Assembly (NCBI GenBank): GCA_963969395.1
Contig: OZ017801.1
Span: forward strand, 8,995,611 to 9,059,610
Direction: 5' to 3'
Source: Pseudoscleropodium purum
Taxonomy: Eukaryota; Streptophyta; Bryopsida; Hypnales; Brachytheciaceae
DNA length: 64,000 nt
Under the pieces are notes generated by a model. The model was not told where the DNA came from. It did no database searches and saw only the letters and a program-made list of their open reading frames with translations. Of the stretch, positions 1 through 11,389 are shown piece by piece (position 1 is the stretch's first letter; each line of letters opens with the position of its first letter). The position numbers and the translations under genes were made by a program.

Positions 1-520
1 AAAGAGAGTGCACCTATTAATTCAACAATCAGAGAATTTTGGTGTACTTTGGTCATGCAGGCCGTGTTCCTACATGGTTAACAAGGAGAATCAAAGACAT
101 CCGTGTTTCAATGCAGTGTGGGACTGCAATCGAAAATTCTGAATTCCCGAATTCCTTAATGGGAAAATAACACCAGACAGTTGAGTCCTCAGTCCTAGGC
201 AGCTTTTTGTTTCAACCTTGTGCATTGCAACTCGTTAAGATCAACAACCATCCGTCAAAGGAAGTCAAGATTTATTCCACTTTATTTCGTGTTGACTGAG
301 AAATTGGGACCAGTGACATCCCTGCAAAATTGCAAATAACTTACAGGAGTCAGCAACGTATTGAGTCATTGCCAAAGAGGCACAAGGGCCAAGTTGGCCA
401 TTGATACCCTACGGATACCCTGTGTCATTGGTACCTTGTGGATACCCTGTGGGCAATGGCTTACATCAATGAAATACCAACTCAACACTCTTGAACAATG
501 TTACAGACTTAGAAATGGAA
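1..520. repeat. Diverged duplicate of 40.13-40.75 kb
   Basis: This segment is alignable by eye with 40130-40750 in the same orientation. Shared landmarks in order are a 'tgtttcaa.gcagtgtg' block (near 107 and 40265), 'tgggaaaata' (near 161 and 40320), 'gcaactcgtyaagatcaac', 'ttatttcgt', 'attgccaaagaggcacaagggcc' (near 368 and 40535) and 'ttacatcaatgaaatac' (near 460 and 40690). The open frame at 361-738 lies partly in it and shows no protein features, so I do not call a gene. The homology resumes at about 2625-2720 against 40765-40870, so the duplicated unit was longer and has been interrupted. The nature of the unit is unknown; it could be an old element or a segmental duplication. Confidence 0.6.
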
Positions 521-740
521 CATGCTGGTCAGTGTGGAAGGCAGCCTTTTTGGGTACAGATGTGAACCATGCACTAAAAATATATATATCAAAAGCACTT
601 GTAGGTGGTCAAACCATTTTGGAAGATTTTTTTTTTTTTTTTTCCAGAAGAGCGCTTTTGTTGTACATAGAAGGATTCTCTATCATCCATCAGACCACTC
701 ATGTCCTTGGAGGGTACCTTAGAAGGATAGGCCCATGACT

Positions 741-3700
741 TGTTTTTATTTCAAGCCTCATAATTGTGCATCACTCTACTTGCCGCCATTTTGCAATTGT
801 AATATTTCTTGCATTTTGTAACAGTATTCACGATTATTTCAAGGGCCCTGTCAGATTAGAAAAATATATTTTTTTTATTTCAATTTTTTTTGGTAATGTA
901 TGCACCTTTAAAATGAAGGTAGTTAGTGAAAAGAAAAGTCTAGGAAAATTTTTTAAGTAGGAAAACTAGAAAAGTGCCAAATCTCAAGAAATGAATATTT
1001 TGATTTTTAAAATTAATTTAAAAAATAAAATTATATATATATATATATATATAAATAATGAATAAATACAAATCATTCATTTGTGACAAACCTATGGAGA
1101 TGGTCACTCATCAAAAAAATCACCAAAATAATATTTTATATGTTTCAAAATGCATAATGGAAGAAGATTACTTTGTAAGACTTCAATCTACACCACGTGA
1201 AATAAATTACTTTTAGAATTCCTTTAAATAATATCTACAAGTCTGCTAGAAGACCATCTCTTTCAATTTCAGCTCTAAATTTGTTTTTTTGGATACTAAA
1301 TGATACTAAAAAAACCTAAATTGGCAAGTATGACATGAAATTGGGGGTTATTTTTTAATAGTAAAATATTTTGAAAATTGCAAAAAAATTAGACAAAGTT
1401 TATAATAGTCATGAGTACCTATTTTATAAATTTTGAGTCATTTGGAGCCAAAATGCAAAAGTTATGGCCTATAATCAAAAGAACATATAGGATTTGATAC
1501 CCATTTGGACAAGTGTTTTTAGGATTGTTTCTTGTAATCATCCCTAGATATTAATAAAAAAAATAGAGATGAAATATTCATTTGCTACAAGTGATAAAAT
1601 TTTCAAATTCTTTTGGAAAAAATTTAAATCACTATGAATTATTTTAGAAAAATACAAAAGAATTCATATCAAATATAAAATATATTAAAAAAATCTAAAT
1701 TTTTTACCATAGATGCATATTATAGTATATAACATCATGGGATAAAACAAAGTAACCATGTCACTCTAAAATTAGAAAATCAACAAATCCATTGTGTAGA
1801 CTCAAAGTTCATTTTGCTATATAAATACTAAAATTTATGAATTTTCCAAAATTTCAGATTGGAATAGAAATTGCACTTGATAAGGTTCATTTCATTACAC
1901 GGACTCAAATTCAAAAAATATCATTTTTATGGCTAAAATTCACATTAAGAATAAATGGCAAGAAATCAAGCCAAAATTCATGACTAACAAGAGTGATCCG
2001 TGGATTAAGCATCGTCTTCTTTATATAAATCAATAATACCATGACTAGGGAATTTACAATACTATTCATTGAAAATGTACTCAACCAACTTTCCTTTTTA
2101 AAATAGTAAATGGAAAAACATTGTTTCCACCCTATAACCTAAATGAAGTCATCCATTTGACACTTAATGTTTGTAGTGTCCTTCTCAGGTTAAATAAATG
2201 AAAAAAAAAAAAAAAATTGAGTTCAAAACAATGATGAGTAAGGTAGAAATACCTATTTTGGATAACTCAAGCATTTCAACATGTAGGATGTAGAAAATTC
2301 TTTGAGAAATTGAGGTCAATGTGTGCAAACATAAGGATGAGAAAGAATGCAAAAAATCCTAGAATTTTTTTTACCTAAGAATGAATATTTTATAGAATAT
2401 AAATGTAGATTTTTCATCCGGACCCATTCCAATTTCATAGATTCACCTATTGTGGTTAGCTTGGGCACTTCTCCCTAGGCTAAGAGGGAAGAGAGATGAA
2501 TGGACGAGAAGATACAAACCAAGAATCTTTTTTAATAATTTAGTTGTTGTCCACAATAGATTAGCCTATGAAGCAATTACAATAGGCCTATCCAAAATTG
2601 GTACTTCTACCATATGGGCATACTAAATTTAAAAATATACACAAAATTAAAATCGGAATTGGTATCCCTTTTAGGTAATGTACTTTAGGTCTTTATAACT
2701 TTTCTGTCAATAGTCGCTTCAATAACTTTCTTGTGATTGAGCATTCAATCTACACATTCTGACTCATTTTTTGTATGCTTGAACTTAGTACATGAGTCAT
2801 ACATGGTGGTATTGGCCTTTAACCCCTCATGCCAAAGTTCCATTTGGGTTCAAAAACATCATTTCTTTTGAAGTAATATAGATCTAAATGTCACTAAGTT
2901 ATAGAGATCTTAACCGTACAATCTTGTAGTGAACATGTTGTAGATGATGTGAATCAAATTTGGAGTCATTTGACCGTGTAGATTGCAAGATTAAAATGTT
3001 TTAGTGTTGAAAAAAGATGCTGAAATTTTTGTAGAAACACACTTGGAGGTGAAATTTGATTTCTAAACCTACTCAAATGAAAAAACTTGAAACTATAAAG
3101 TGATTTAAAACCAACATTCAAACACATTGGTGAAAAAAATATCATTCAATTGACTCAATGTGTTGGCAAAATGGCTTGCAAATGTCTAAAAATAGGCAAG
3201 AAATGTTGCAAAAAATAGATATGAGGTTGAACCTCCTTTTACTAAAATGCTTTTTAGTCACTCATAGCTTCTTGGATTGATATGAAATTTTAGCCAAAAA
3301 AATTAGACTAATATGTGCAACTTTTCCAAAAAATTGATTGGAAATAGACATTGTATGGAGAAGAAACAAGCCACCAAAGTTCACTATAATCCAAAAATGT
3401 CAGGATTTTGAACTTTGAATTACTCCCAAACATTCAAAAAAACTTGGATTGACATGAAATTTTTATTACAATAACTAGACTAAAAGGAAAACATAATCCA
3501 ACAAATTTTTATTGAAAACAAAGTTTGGATGAAGGAAATACAACCTCCCCAAGTTGCAGCCATCAATGCAATTTGGTGGACTCACATTGAACTTGTAAAC
3601 TTTGATTGGCTTCCAATTAATAAACACATCTTGAACCTATTTGAAAATCGTACCACAAAAACTAGAAAAGAGAGCACCAATTTTTCAACAAGTTTTTATT

Positions 3701-6519
3701 GAATTTGGACATTGGATGAAAAAGTTACATCACTTTGAATTGAACTTGAAACTATGTGAAGACACTTTTGTTCCCCATTGGCGATGAGGGGTTAAGTTAG
3801 GAGTGGCTAATTCTAACCATGCTCCAAGAATTGCTCCTATAAGTTTCTAATCACCCCCCATTTCCAACCTATGGACTACTCTCTTTTTGTAAAGTTGTGG
3901 CTGGTTTCCTGGGTAGTTGTCACCCATTATGATTGGTTACAAGGATCCCAATATTACAACTAGCCTATGATTGGAAATTCAAAGGTTTATATGACTAGAA
4001 CATGTCATACAATACAATTCACCTAAAATATTCATAATAATTATATTTTGATTTAAAGAATTTTTAAAAATTCTACGATCTTTCCAAATTCTATTTCTAT
4101 ATATGGAAAAAATTCATTGTCCAGATACATGCACTCCATATACCCATAATTGCTTAAATTGGTAGAAATGGGTAGGTTGTCGTATTGTGAATCATCATCG
4201 TAGGAATGAAAAATCAACCATTGATGAATTGGTGTATATTTGGAATTCTCCTTGTACTATTTTAGAAATGATTGGAATTAGGTTTGATTTGAAAGTAGAC
4301 AAAATTTCATTGCACATGATCTAGAGTTATGAGTGGTGGGAGACTTTATATCATCCTAGGCAATTATATGCAAAATATTGTTATAGTTTTAAGGTTAGTT
4401 TACCTTCCATTACAAAAAATCTGAACCGTGTAGAGGGCTATTAAGGATTCCTTTTTCGGTGCCCTGCAGTGCAACTACAAAAAAATAAAAATAATTTTTT
4501 TTAAAATTTAAAATAAAAAAACATATTTAAAAAATAAAAATAATAAAAATCTGATGTGGTGCTAACGTGGTATAATTAGTGCCACATCAGCAACATTCAT
4601 TAAAAATAAAAAAACAATGGAATTCCTCTCTAATTGCACTAGGGGTGGGGGTCAAAACTGGCAACCTTTTCAAGGGTTGAAATTTTTCCTAATGATTTTT
4701 GGACTCCATTTGCACCATTAAAATACAAGTGTTTGACATTTCACGCTTGTAACTATGGACTCAAACATTACCCTAATATTGTCATCTTTAGAAAATCATA
4801 TCTAATTCAATTCAACTTTAATAATAACAAATCAAATAATGATGGATATGTCTCTCTCTCTTCTTTCTTTGAAAAATTGTTAGAAAATGCTTTGATTAGT
4901 ACAACATAAATCCTAAGCCAAAATGCTCTTAAATAGGCAGTTTCTACACCTCTTATTTTATATGGTAAAGGCATCTACACTACACTTTTGGTAAATAATC
5001 TCCGTATCAAAAATTGCAGGGGTTGAAACTGAGGTCTCCATAGTGATAGATCCTTTTTTTGGTAGAGGTGCCTCAATGTGTGGCCACTTTATAGAATTCC
5101 ACTTGCAATTTTTGTTAGAGTCAATTGTTAAGTGAACTTTTTGCATTATAAAAAGAAAGAGAAAAAAGATTTTACACTATAAAAAGACTTTTCATTGAAA
5201 CAAGGGAAGGTTGAATTGATTGGCAATCATAACAATGTAGAAAAGATCGACAATAATGATTATTTCTATTAGGAACCAACTAGCAGGTTTTTTATATTTT
5301 GCAAATTTGTCAATCCCATGGCTTGTATACTAAGGCTATAGAAATAGAGCCCCCCACAATGGGTGCATTGGAGTGCAATATTAATTACAAACCACAAACC
5401 ACTTGGCACAATGCTAATACCGTCATTGTTGTAGGATGCATTGTAGATGCTCTAAGGGAGTCAACCCATTTCCAAACACTTAATAGGCAATTGAGAAGAT
5501 CTAGAATACATGTATATTGAGTGGAAAAATTTCCTTATATGAAGAAATAGATTTGAACATTTTATAATTTTTCATAATTTTATTTTCCAAAATAAAATTA
5601 CCATGAATTTTCTAGATGAAAAGTTATATTTGTTTTATATTGGTTATATAGGTCATCTTATTTCTTACCAAAAGCTAATTCTAAAATCAAGAGTTTTGTA
5701 GCCTAATTGTAATGCACCATTTCTTATCACTTATACATCATATACTTGCACGGAAATACACCACCCTATGCTACCAAAGTATAGGGGTGATTGGGAATGG
5801 ATTGGCTTCCATAAGCTAGGAAGCTCAAAAATCACTCATGTATGGGTTGGTCTACCTTTTTCATGTGTTTCGTTGGATGGGAATTTTTTAGTTCATTTTT
5901 CAGACAAAAGAAAATAGATGTAAAATGTAATACAAGAAGTTTTATGTTTTTTGAAACATTATTGGATTATATTCTTATGAATTTTCAAACAAGTTGTGTC
6001 ATAGGTACCTATTTCTGATATCAGGTCTTCCATAAATTATTCACTTTCTACTTGTAAAGAGATATGGGGAAAGCAAAGAGAATTATTGTCTCTTGCAATA
6101 AATAATACTTTCTTCCTTGATCCATTCAATGACTATAGAGGTTGATTTAAAGATCCTTTTATGTCCATTTTAGAGCTAATTACAGGGGTGATATAATAAT
6201 TCCAGTGCAGTTTTCAAGCATTTTATTAGACCTCAACATCTACTTGCTGAAGGATTTGCTCTCATTATCATCCACTTGTTCTTATTCCACTATGATTTGT
6301 AAAATTGCTAAGCTTAAACCTTAAGTGCCCAAGCTTTTCTAAGTGTGTTTTTCCACCTACTAAAAACATGGGCTTATAGTTATCTTCAATGAAGCAAATT
6401 TTTTTTTCAAAATCTAAATGTATAGATGTTCAAGTAACTTGCTTATTAGTGTGCTTACCAATTTTGATTGTGAAATTGCATAGGGATTATGAGATTACAA
6501 TAAGAAAAATGTGCTTTAT
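741..6519. other. Gene-free AT-rich stretch
   Basis: No convincing coding region is seen on either strand. Open frames are short and look random. Contents are A/T homopolymers, a (TA)n microsatellite near 1033-1052, and a stretch at about 2625-2720 that resembles 40765-40870. The two short frames at 4958-5146 and 5299-5520 have no recognisable domain and no neighbouring exon-like sequence. I see no tRNA, promoter or element terminus that I can defend. Confidence 0.5.
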
Positions 6520-6522
6520 TAA

Positions 6523-7785
6523 GGGCCGGTTTAGACTACGGTCAAGAAGTGCACTGGTCGGTCAAGAAGTCTTGGCCAAGACATGACTATTTGAAGCAAC
6601 CGGTGGAATGTTGGACAAGATGAAAAAATGATAAAATAACATGTGAAGAAGTCTTGACCGGTTGTAGTCTAAACACCATCCGGAGAACTCTTTTGGCCAA
6701 CTTCATTAATTGAAGTCCACCGGTGAACTTCACCTCCAAGAAAATTGAAGGCGGTCAAGAAACTCCAATGTTCTCTAAATTCTTCTTGAAACAATTTATA
6801 CTTTTGGGTGAGTTTTTTCTTGTTGTGTGCTATTTTGTATGACTTCTTATTTTTTTCAAGTGGTTTTGGTGAATCTCTAAATTTTTATGCATTGATAATA
6901 GTCAATTGAATTTTTTTTTTAAAAATGGGCATTGCTGAATTAGGATAAACTTTGATGTTTTTTATGTCCTTACAAGGTTTAATTTCAACAAAATTTATTG
7001 GAAAAGGTGCATATTCATATCTTGCTTTTTTGTTTCAAAATTTATTAATAGGGAGTGAAATTTGAATGATTCGTTTATATTTGGGTACAAGGAGATTTAG
7101 TGGAAGGGGAGGTCAAGATAACCTTAGGGTCTGTCAACTTTGGCGTCTTGTATCTTGGTCATGCAAGGTCCAAATGTTATGAGACTTGTGTTGAAAGTTG
7201 CGAAATTTTGTCTAGTGTTTGTGGTATAAATTTCATAGACAATGAGCAAAAATCGAGTGACTGATTGGTGTTTGAGTACAAAGAGGTTTAGTGAGAGGGG
7301 AGGTGAAAGTAACCTTAGGGTCTGTCAACTTTGGCGTCTTGTATCTTGGTCATGAAAGGTCCAAATGTTATGAGACTTGTGTTGAAAGCTGCGCAATTTT
7401 GTCTAGTGTTTGTGGTATAAATTTAATAGACATTGAGCAAAAATCGAGTGACTGATTGGTGTTTGAGTACAAAGAGGTTCATTGGAAAAAGACTTCATGT
7501 TTTAAATATTTTATTGAAAGTAGCTCTTGACCGGAAGCCCAGTTTCTTGTCTGGGGGGTTGAGGCCGGACAAGAAACTTGGCCTCCGGTCAAGAACTCTT
7601 ACAAAAAGTGTTGCCACCTAGGATGCCATGTCATTTTTTCATCCATACTTCAAGTTCTCCATCGGACAAGAGTTGGCCGAGTGTAAACCCACTCCGGTCA
7701 AGAACAAGATTTGCTCCAATCATATTGCTCCATTTTCCTAGAATTCTTGACCGGTGCACTTCTTGACCGTAGTCTAAACCGGCCC
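6523..7785. mobile_element. Non-autonomous PIF/Harbinger-like element, 1263 bp
   Basis: The ends are perfect inverted repeats of 32 bp, beginning GGGCCGGTTTAGACTACGGT and continuing through CAAGAAGTGCAC. The element is flanked by TAA on both sides (6520-6522 and 7786-7788). A 3-bp TWA target duplication and termini starting GGG/GGC are typical of the PIF/Harbinger superfamily. The decamer CGGTCAAGAA, or its complement, recurs inside both ends (near 6557, 6654, 6755, 7580, 7698, 7749), as expected of subterminal transposase-binding repeats. No transposase is encoded. The interior contains about two copies of a 191-bp tandem repeat. Superfamily assignment rests on the TSD and termini only. Confidence 0.88.
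7066..7470. repeat. 191-bp tandem repeat, about 2.1 copies, inside the Harbinger-like element
   Basis: Two near-identical units share landmarks such as 'gggtctgtcaactttggcg' and 'gagcaaaaatcgagtgactg', which recur 191 bp apart (7244 and 7435). A third partial copy follows the second. No coding signal is present. The units lie wholly within the element at 6523-7785. Confidence 0.85.
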
Positions 7786-7788
7786 TAA

Positions 7789-10490
7789 TATATTGCCTCT
7801 TTTGCAAAATGTTTGAGAAATTTGTATATAAGAGTTCTTTGGGATTAAAGATGACATGAAGAACTAGACATAGTATTGGCACTCCAAAATGCACTTCCAA
7901 AATCCTTAGATTCAAATGAAGAGCTACCATGCTTATTACACAATCCACTTTGCAATTGTTGAAATGCAAATTTTTTTATCAGTAAAACTTGTAGAAAACT
8001 TCAAATCAACATTTGTAAGATTAAATTTTAAATATTGAAAATTATGAAAACATTTTATTCTTTCCATTGGAACCATTTTAAAAGCAAATGGATAGTAAGT
8101 ATAATTTTTAAAATCTCAAATCAAGTGAAATTTGGCAAGCTTTGCTCAAATCTAAGAAATGAAGTGAAATTGGAAAAATTTACATATAATGATACATTTA
8201 TGCCTTTGAGGATCCCTCAAAAATAAAATATTTTTGTTTAGTGAAAATGGAAAGCTTCCGTTAACCCCTAACCCTCAAATGCTTAAGGCATCAAATTTTG
8301 GTATCAACAAAACTTTGAAGTCAAATAAAACCTTAAAAATTTATCATTTTTAGTAGTTTATAATTTTAAGAAGATTTTTTTTGAAGTCTAGTTTTAGCAT
8401 CAAAAACTTGATTTGGAAAATGAATGATTACAATTTTTCTATTCAAGATTTTGTGCAAGGGGGGCCATTGCAAATCTAGATTATCTAGTATTGAGTGCTC
8501 TTGGAAATGACCATCAAATGCACTAGAACTTGGAAAAATACACACATTAAAAATTCATTTAAAAAATTGTAGAATAGATTTTGAAAAGTTGTAAATGGAT
8601 TGACCTATGCATGTTGTATTCCTTAACCTCATATTTTATTGGTGGCCAATTTCTTAGTTTTGACATGTAAAAAAAATATTGCAAGACTTCTAATCACTTT
8701 CATAATTTTAACACCCTCATGATTAAACATTATAATCTTTCAATCTATAGGCGATACTGTTCTTTTTCCCTCCATGTAATCTCCAATATATCTAAATTGA
8801 ATTTGTATGGTTATAATTTTTTGAAATGATAAAACTTATTTAAATGTTGTTTTTCTGTTCAATTTAGAGCAAATACTAAGAAGCTCAAAAAATGCCTTGG
8901 ACATTTAGGGGCTAAGCACTCAAGCAACCATTTTTTGGTCACTACCTAACTATGGGCAACATTTTCAGATGAATTTTTAAATTTAAAAAAAAAAATTTAA
9001 TTTAAAAAAATAAAATAAATAATAATAATAATAATAATAATATATTGGATTGTCTTTCAATATTTATATCCAAAACTAAGATTGTGACAGTCAAATAAGA
9101 CTATTATGAGAAAAATAGCTCAAAATGTTTTGAATTTGCTTTGTATTGAAAATTTTACTATTTGGGAAAGTATTGGTATTCTCTTTACTAGAGCTTATAC
9201 ATTTTTCTACAAATTAACTATGGAGGTCCAATTTGCAAGTGCTTTATTAATTTGAAAAGCTCATTTTATCTTTGAGAAGAAAATACAAAAATCTAAAAAT
9301 AGTAATCTGTCAAAAATCAAACTAAGAGTTAGAATATATAGAAGTAGAATTAGGGAGAAGAAATTTAGCTATTAGAAGAAAAAATTAGAAAATAGAACCA
9401 TCAATTAGCATCCAAGAGTGTAGAAAGTAGCAACTTCTAAACTCACCACTCTTTCTTTCAATTACAATAGGAAGGAGTAAAGTTCAAATATTCAAAGTTT
9501 GAATGATAGAATGAAGAAGGAAGCAGAGTTTGGAGTTGTTATACAAAATAGTGAAGGGAAGATTAGAAATTGATACAATTATAAGAAATCTTTGAAATAC
9601 ACTTAAAGCCATTAGAATTTAGATAGGATAATAATTGACTCATAAGATATCAAAGGTCAATTTTTTTGGAAGACCTGGATCAATTATTATATAAAATTCC
9701 CAAGTTCAACCTTTGAATACAATAATGGAGGTAATATAGTGTAAAAAGAAAAGAAAGAAGGGAGAAGTTAAAAATATAGAAATTCCCCCAATTTGTATTA
9801 AAACCTTAAATTTAGGAAGTGAACATAATTTGTCCAAGATTCTTATGATGGCAAATGAAAGGAAAATCAATAATCTCTACAATGAAGTTTAAGAAGAACC
9901 AAATCATGAGATAAAAACCCAATTGCTCTAACTTCCATAGATTTCCAAAGTTAGTCTTTTAAAACCATCAAGCCAAATTGCAAATCAAAGTCAAAGCATC
10001 AAATTTAGAGCAATCTAAATCAAAGAATTTATTTTCAAGTTTTAGATCCAAAAGCTTATAGATCTATTCTAAAGGTTTCCAAAAACATATTACACTTAAA
10101 ATGGGAGCTAAATAAAGTGAAATATTAACGAATGAAATTTAGAGGTGTTAGTGGATGAAAGTTAGTTAGAATACACCTGACTACAAAGCAATGTTTTGAA
10201 GATTACAAGGATATACTTGACAAGTAGGAAAAGGCATATGTGTAGGCATTTGGAGAAGGGGCAATTATCTACTATGTAGTTTGCCAATGCACACCTTCTA
10301 TCTTGTACAACATTTATTTTTCATTCTACTTTGTTTTCCACCACACAAAATTAATCAAATTTTTTAGTCATACCATAGCTCTGATTTCATGGACGTGATT
10401 TATAACAACATTTCTTGATAAAACATTATAGCTCGTTTGTGAGCAAGTATGGAAGTTTGGTTCTCTAGTTCACATAGGCCGTGGAGAAAT
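7789..10490. other. Gene-free AT-rich stretch
   Basis: Only short random-looking frames occur here. Contents include an (AAT)n microsatellite at about 9016-9042 and a segment at 8610-8925 that has an inverted copy at 58140-58440. I could not define any gene, RNA or element end in the rest. Confidence 0.5.
8610..8925 (+). repeat. Dispersed repeat, inverted copy at 58.14-58.44 kb
   Basis: Read on the plus strand, this segment matches the reverse complement of 58140-58440. Shared landmarks in order are 'ccttaacctcat', 'ttcttagttttgacatgt', 'ttaacaccctcatg', 'ttataatctttcaa', 'caatttagagcaaat' and 'ccttggacattta'. A shorter third trace ('tttataatctttcaactta') is visible near 22220. The copies are diverged and have no visible termini. 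Confidence 0.7.
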
Positions 10491-10709
10491 CACTAGAAAA
10501 TATCTATGTTTTATGTGACAAGTCCTAATTTTTTTAACACATTTTAGGTCATGTCCAATACAAAAAACCATGTTTATAAGTCAATAAAAATATCTTAACA
10601 ATGTAACATTAATGTTGACATAAAAATATAGATTTGTTGCATTGGACATCACCTAAAATGCCTAAAAAAAATTAGACCTTGTTACATAGAATGTGGGTTT
10701 CCTATAGTG
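10491..10709. mobile_element. CACTA-type MITE, 219 bp
   Basis: The element begins CACTAGAAAA and ends with the complement of CACTATAGGA. The two arms are imperfect inverted repeats over about 75 bp, sharing for example 'ctaatttttttwa' and 'attttaggtsatgtccaat'. It is flanked by AAT on both sides (10488-10490 and 10710-10712). CACTA termini with a 3-bp target duplication define the CACTA (En/Spm) superfamily. The unit is a foldback without coding capacity. Confidence 0.88.
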
Positions 10710-10904
10710 AATTGCATCACTACAAAATAAGTTTTGTTAAGCATTCACAACGTGATGGTGGCACTAATTGGCAGTCAATTATCATACAAACATTTCAGTG
10801 GTTGTCTCCAAGGCTTTTTTTTGGGTGAAATATAGCCAAATTGCACTTTAAAAAATTAAATTGTCTAAAAACTGGCAAAAAACCATAAAGTTGTTATCCA
10901 CAAA

Positions 10905-11098
10905 CAGGGTTGACGAATCTCAATGTCCGCCCCAAAATAGCGTCCGTTTTCCGAACGTCCGGACGCACGGACGCTAGGGGACGCATCGTCCCTCCCGCCG
11001 TCGGAAGGCGGATGGGCTGGGCGGCCGGCCGGGGTGGTCGGGCATACAGACTAGACGGGACGGACGGACAGGGCGGATGGGGCGGACTTCGCATTGCC
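10905..11098. mobile_element. Truncated hAT-like element end with CGGACG repeats
   Basis: The sequence starts CAGGGTTGAC and then aligns for about 180 bp with the left part of the complete element at 24763-25074, sharing 'tccggacgcacggacgc' and 'ccgtcggaaggcgga'. The matching right terminus is absent and the GC-rich sequence stops near 11098. Open frames on both strands here are by-products of the GC-rich repeat. It may be the 3' border of the unit carrying the minus-strand frame 11390-14788. Confidence 0.75.
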
Positions 11099-11389
11099 AT
11101 TAGTCATTAGAAAATTTTATATTGTTATGTAATTTGAATGTTATACAATCAAAAATGAATGCATCCACGTAAAATAAGATGTACATATAAAAATATTTTT
11201 ATACGCAAATGAAAATATAGCATCTTTATATATAAATATATATGTAGAAAAGAAATACATGAAAACATAGTTCCAATATCACTATTGAATCCTATACGAT
11301 CTTTTTAAGATCTAAATCTTTCACATTCTTTTTTGTTTTTAAACAATGAAAGGACCATTGTTTTTAAAAAACAAAATTCTCCTCAAATC

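Noticed and set aside
361..738. Hypothetical gene of 125 codons
   Set aside because: Crosses a poly-T tract, has no recognisable domain, and the frame is not kept in the duplicate at 40.5 kb.
10894..11110. Overlapping open frames on both strands of the GC islands (also 15002-15333, 17489-18089, 21290-21607, 22278-22543, 24630-25199)
   Set aside because: They arise from stop-poor CGGACG repeat composition, encode Arg/Pro/Gly-rich repeats, and exist in several frames at once.
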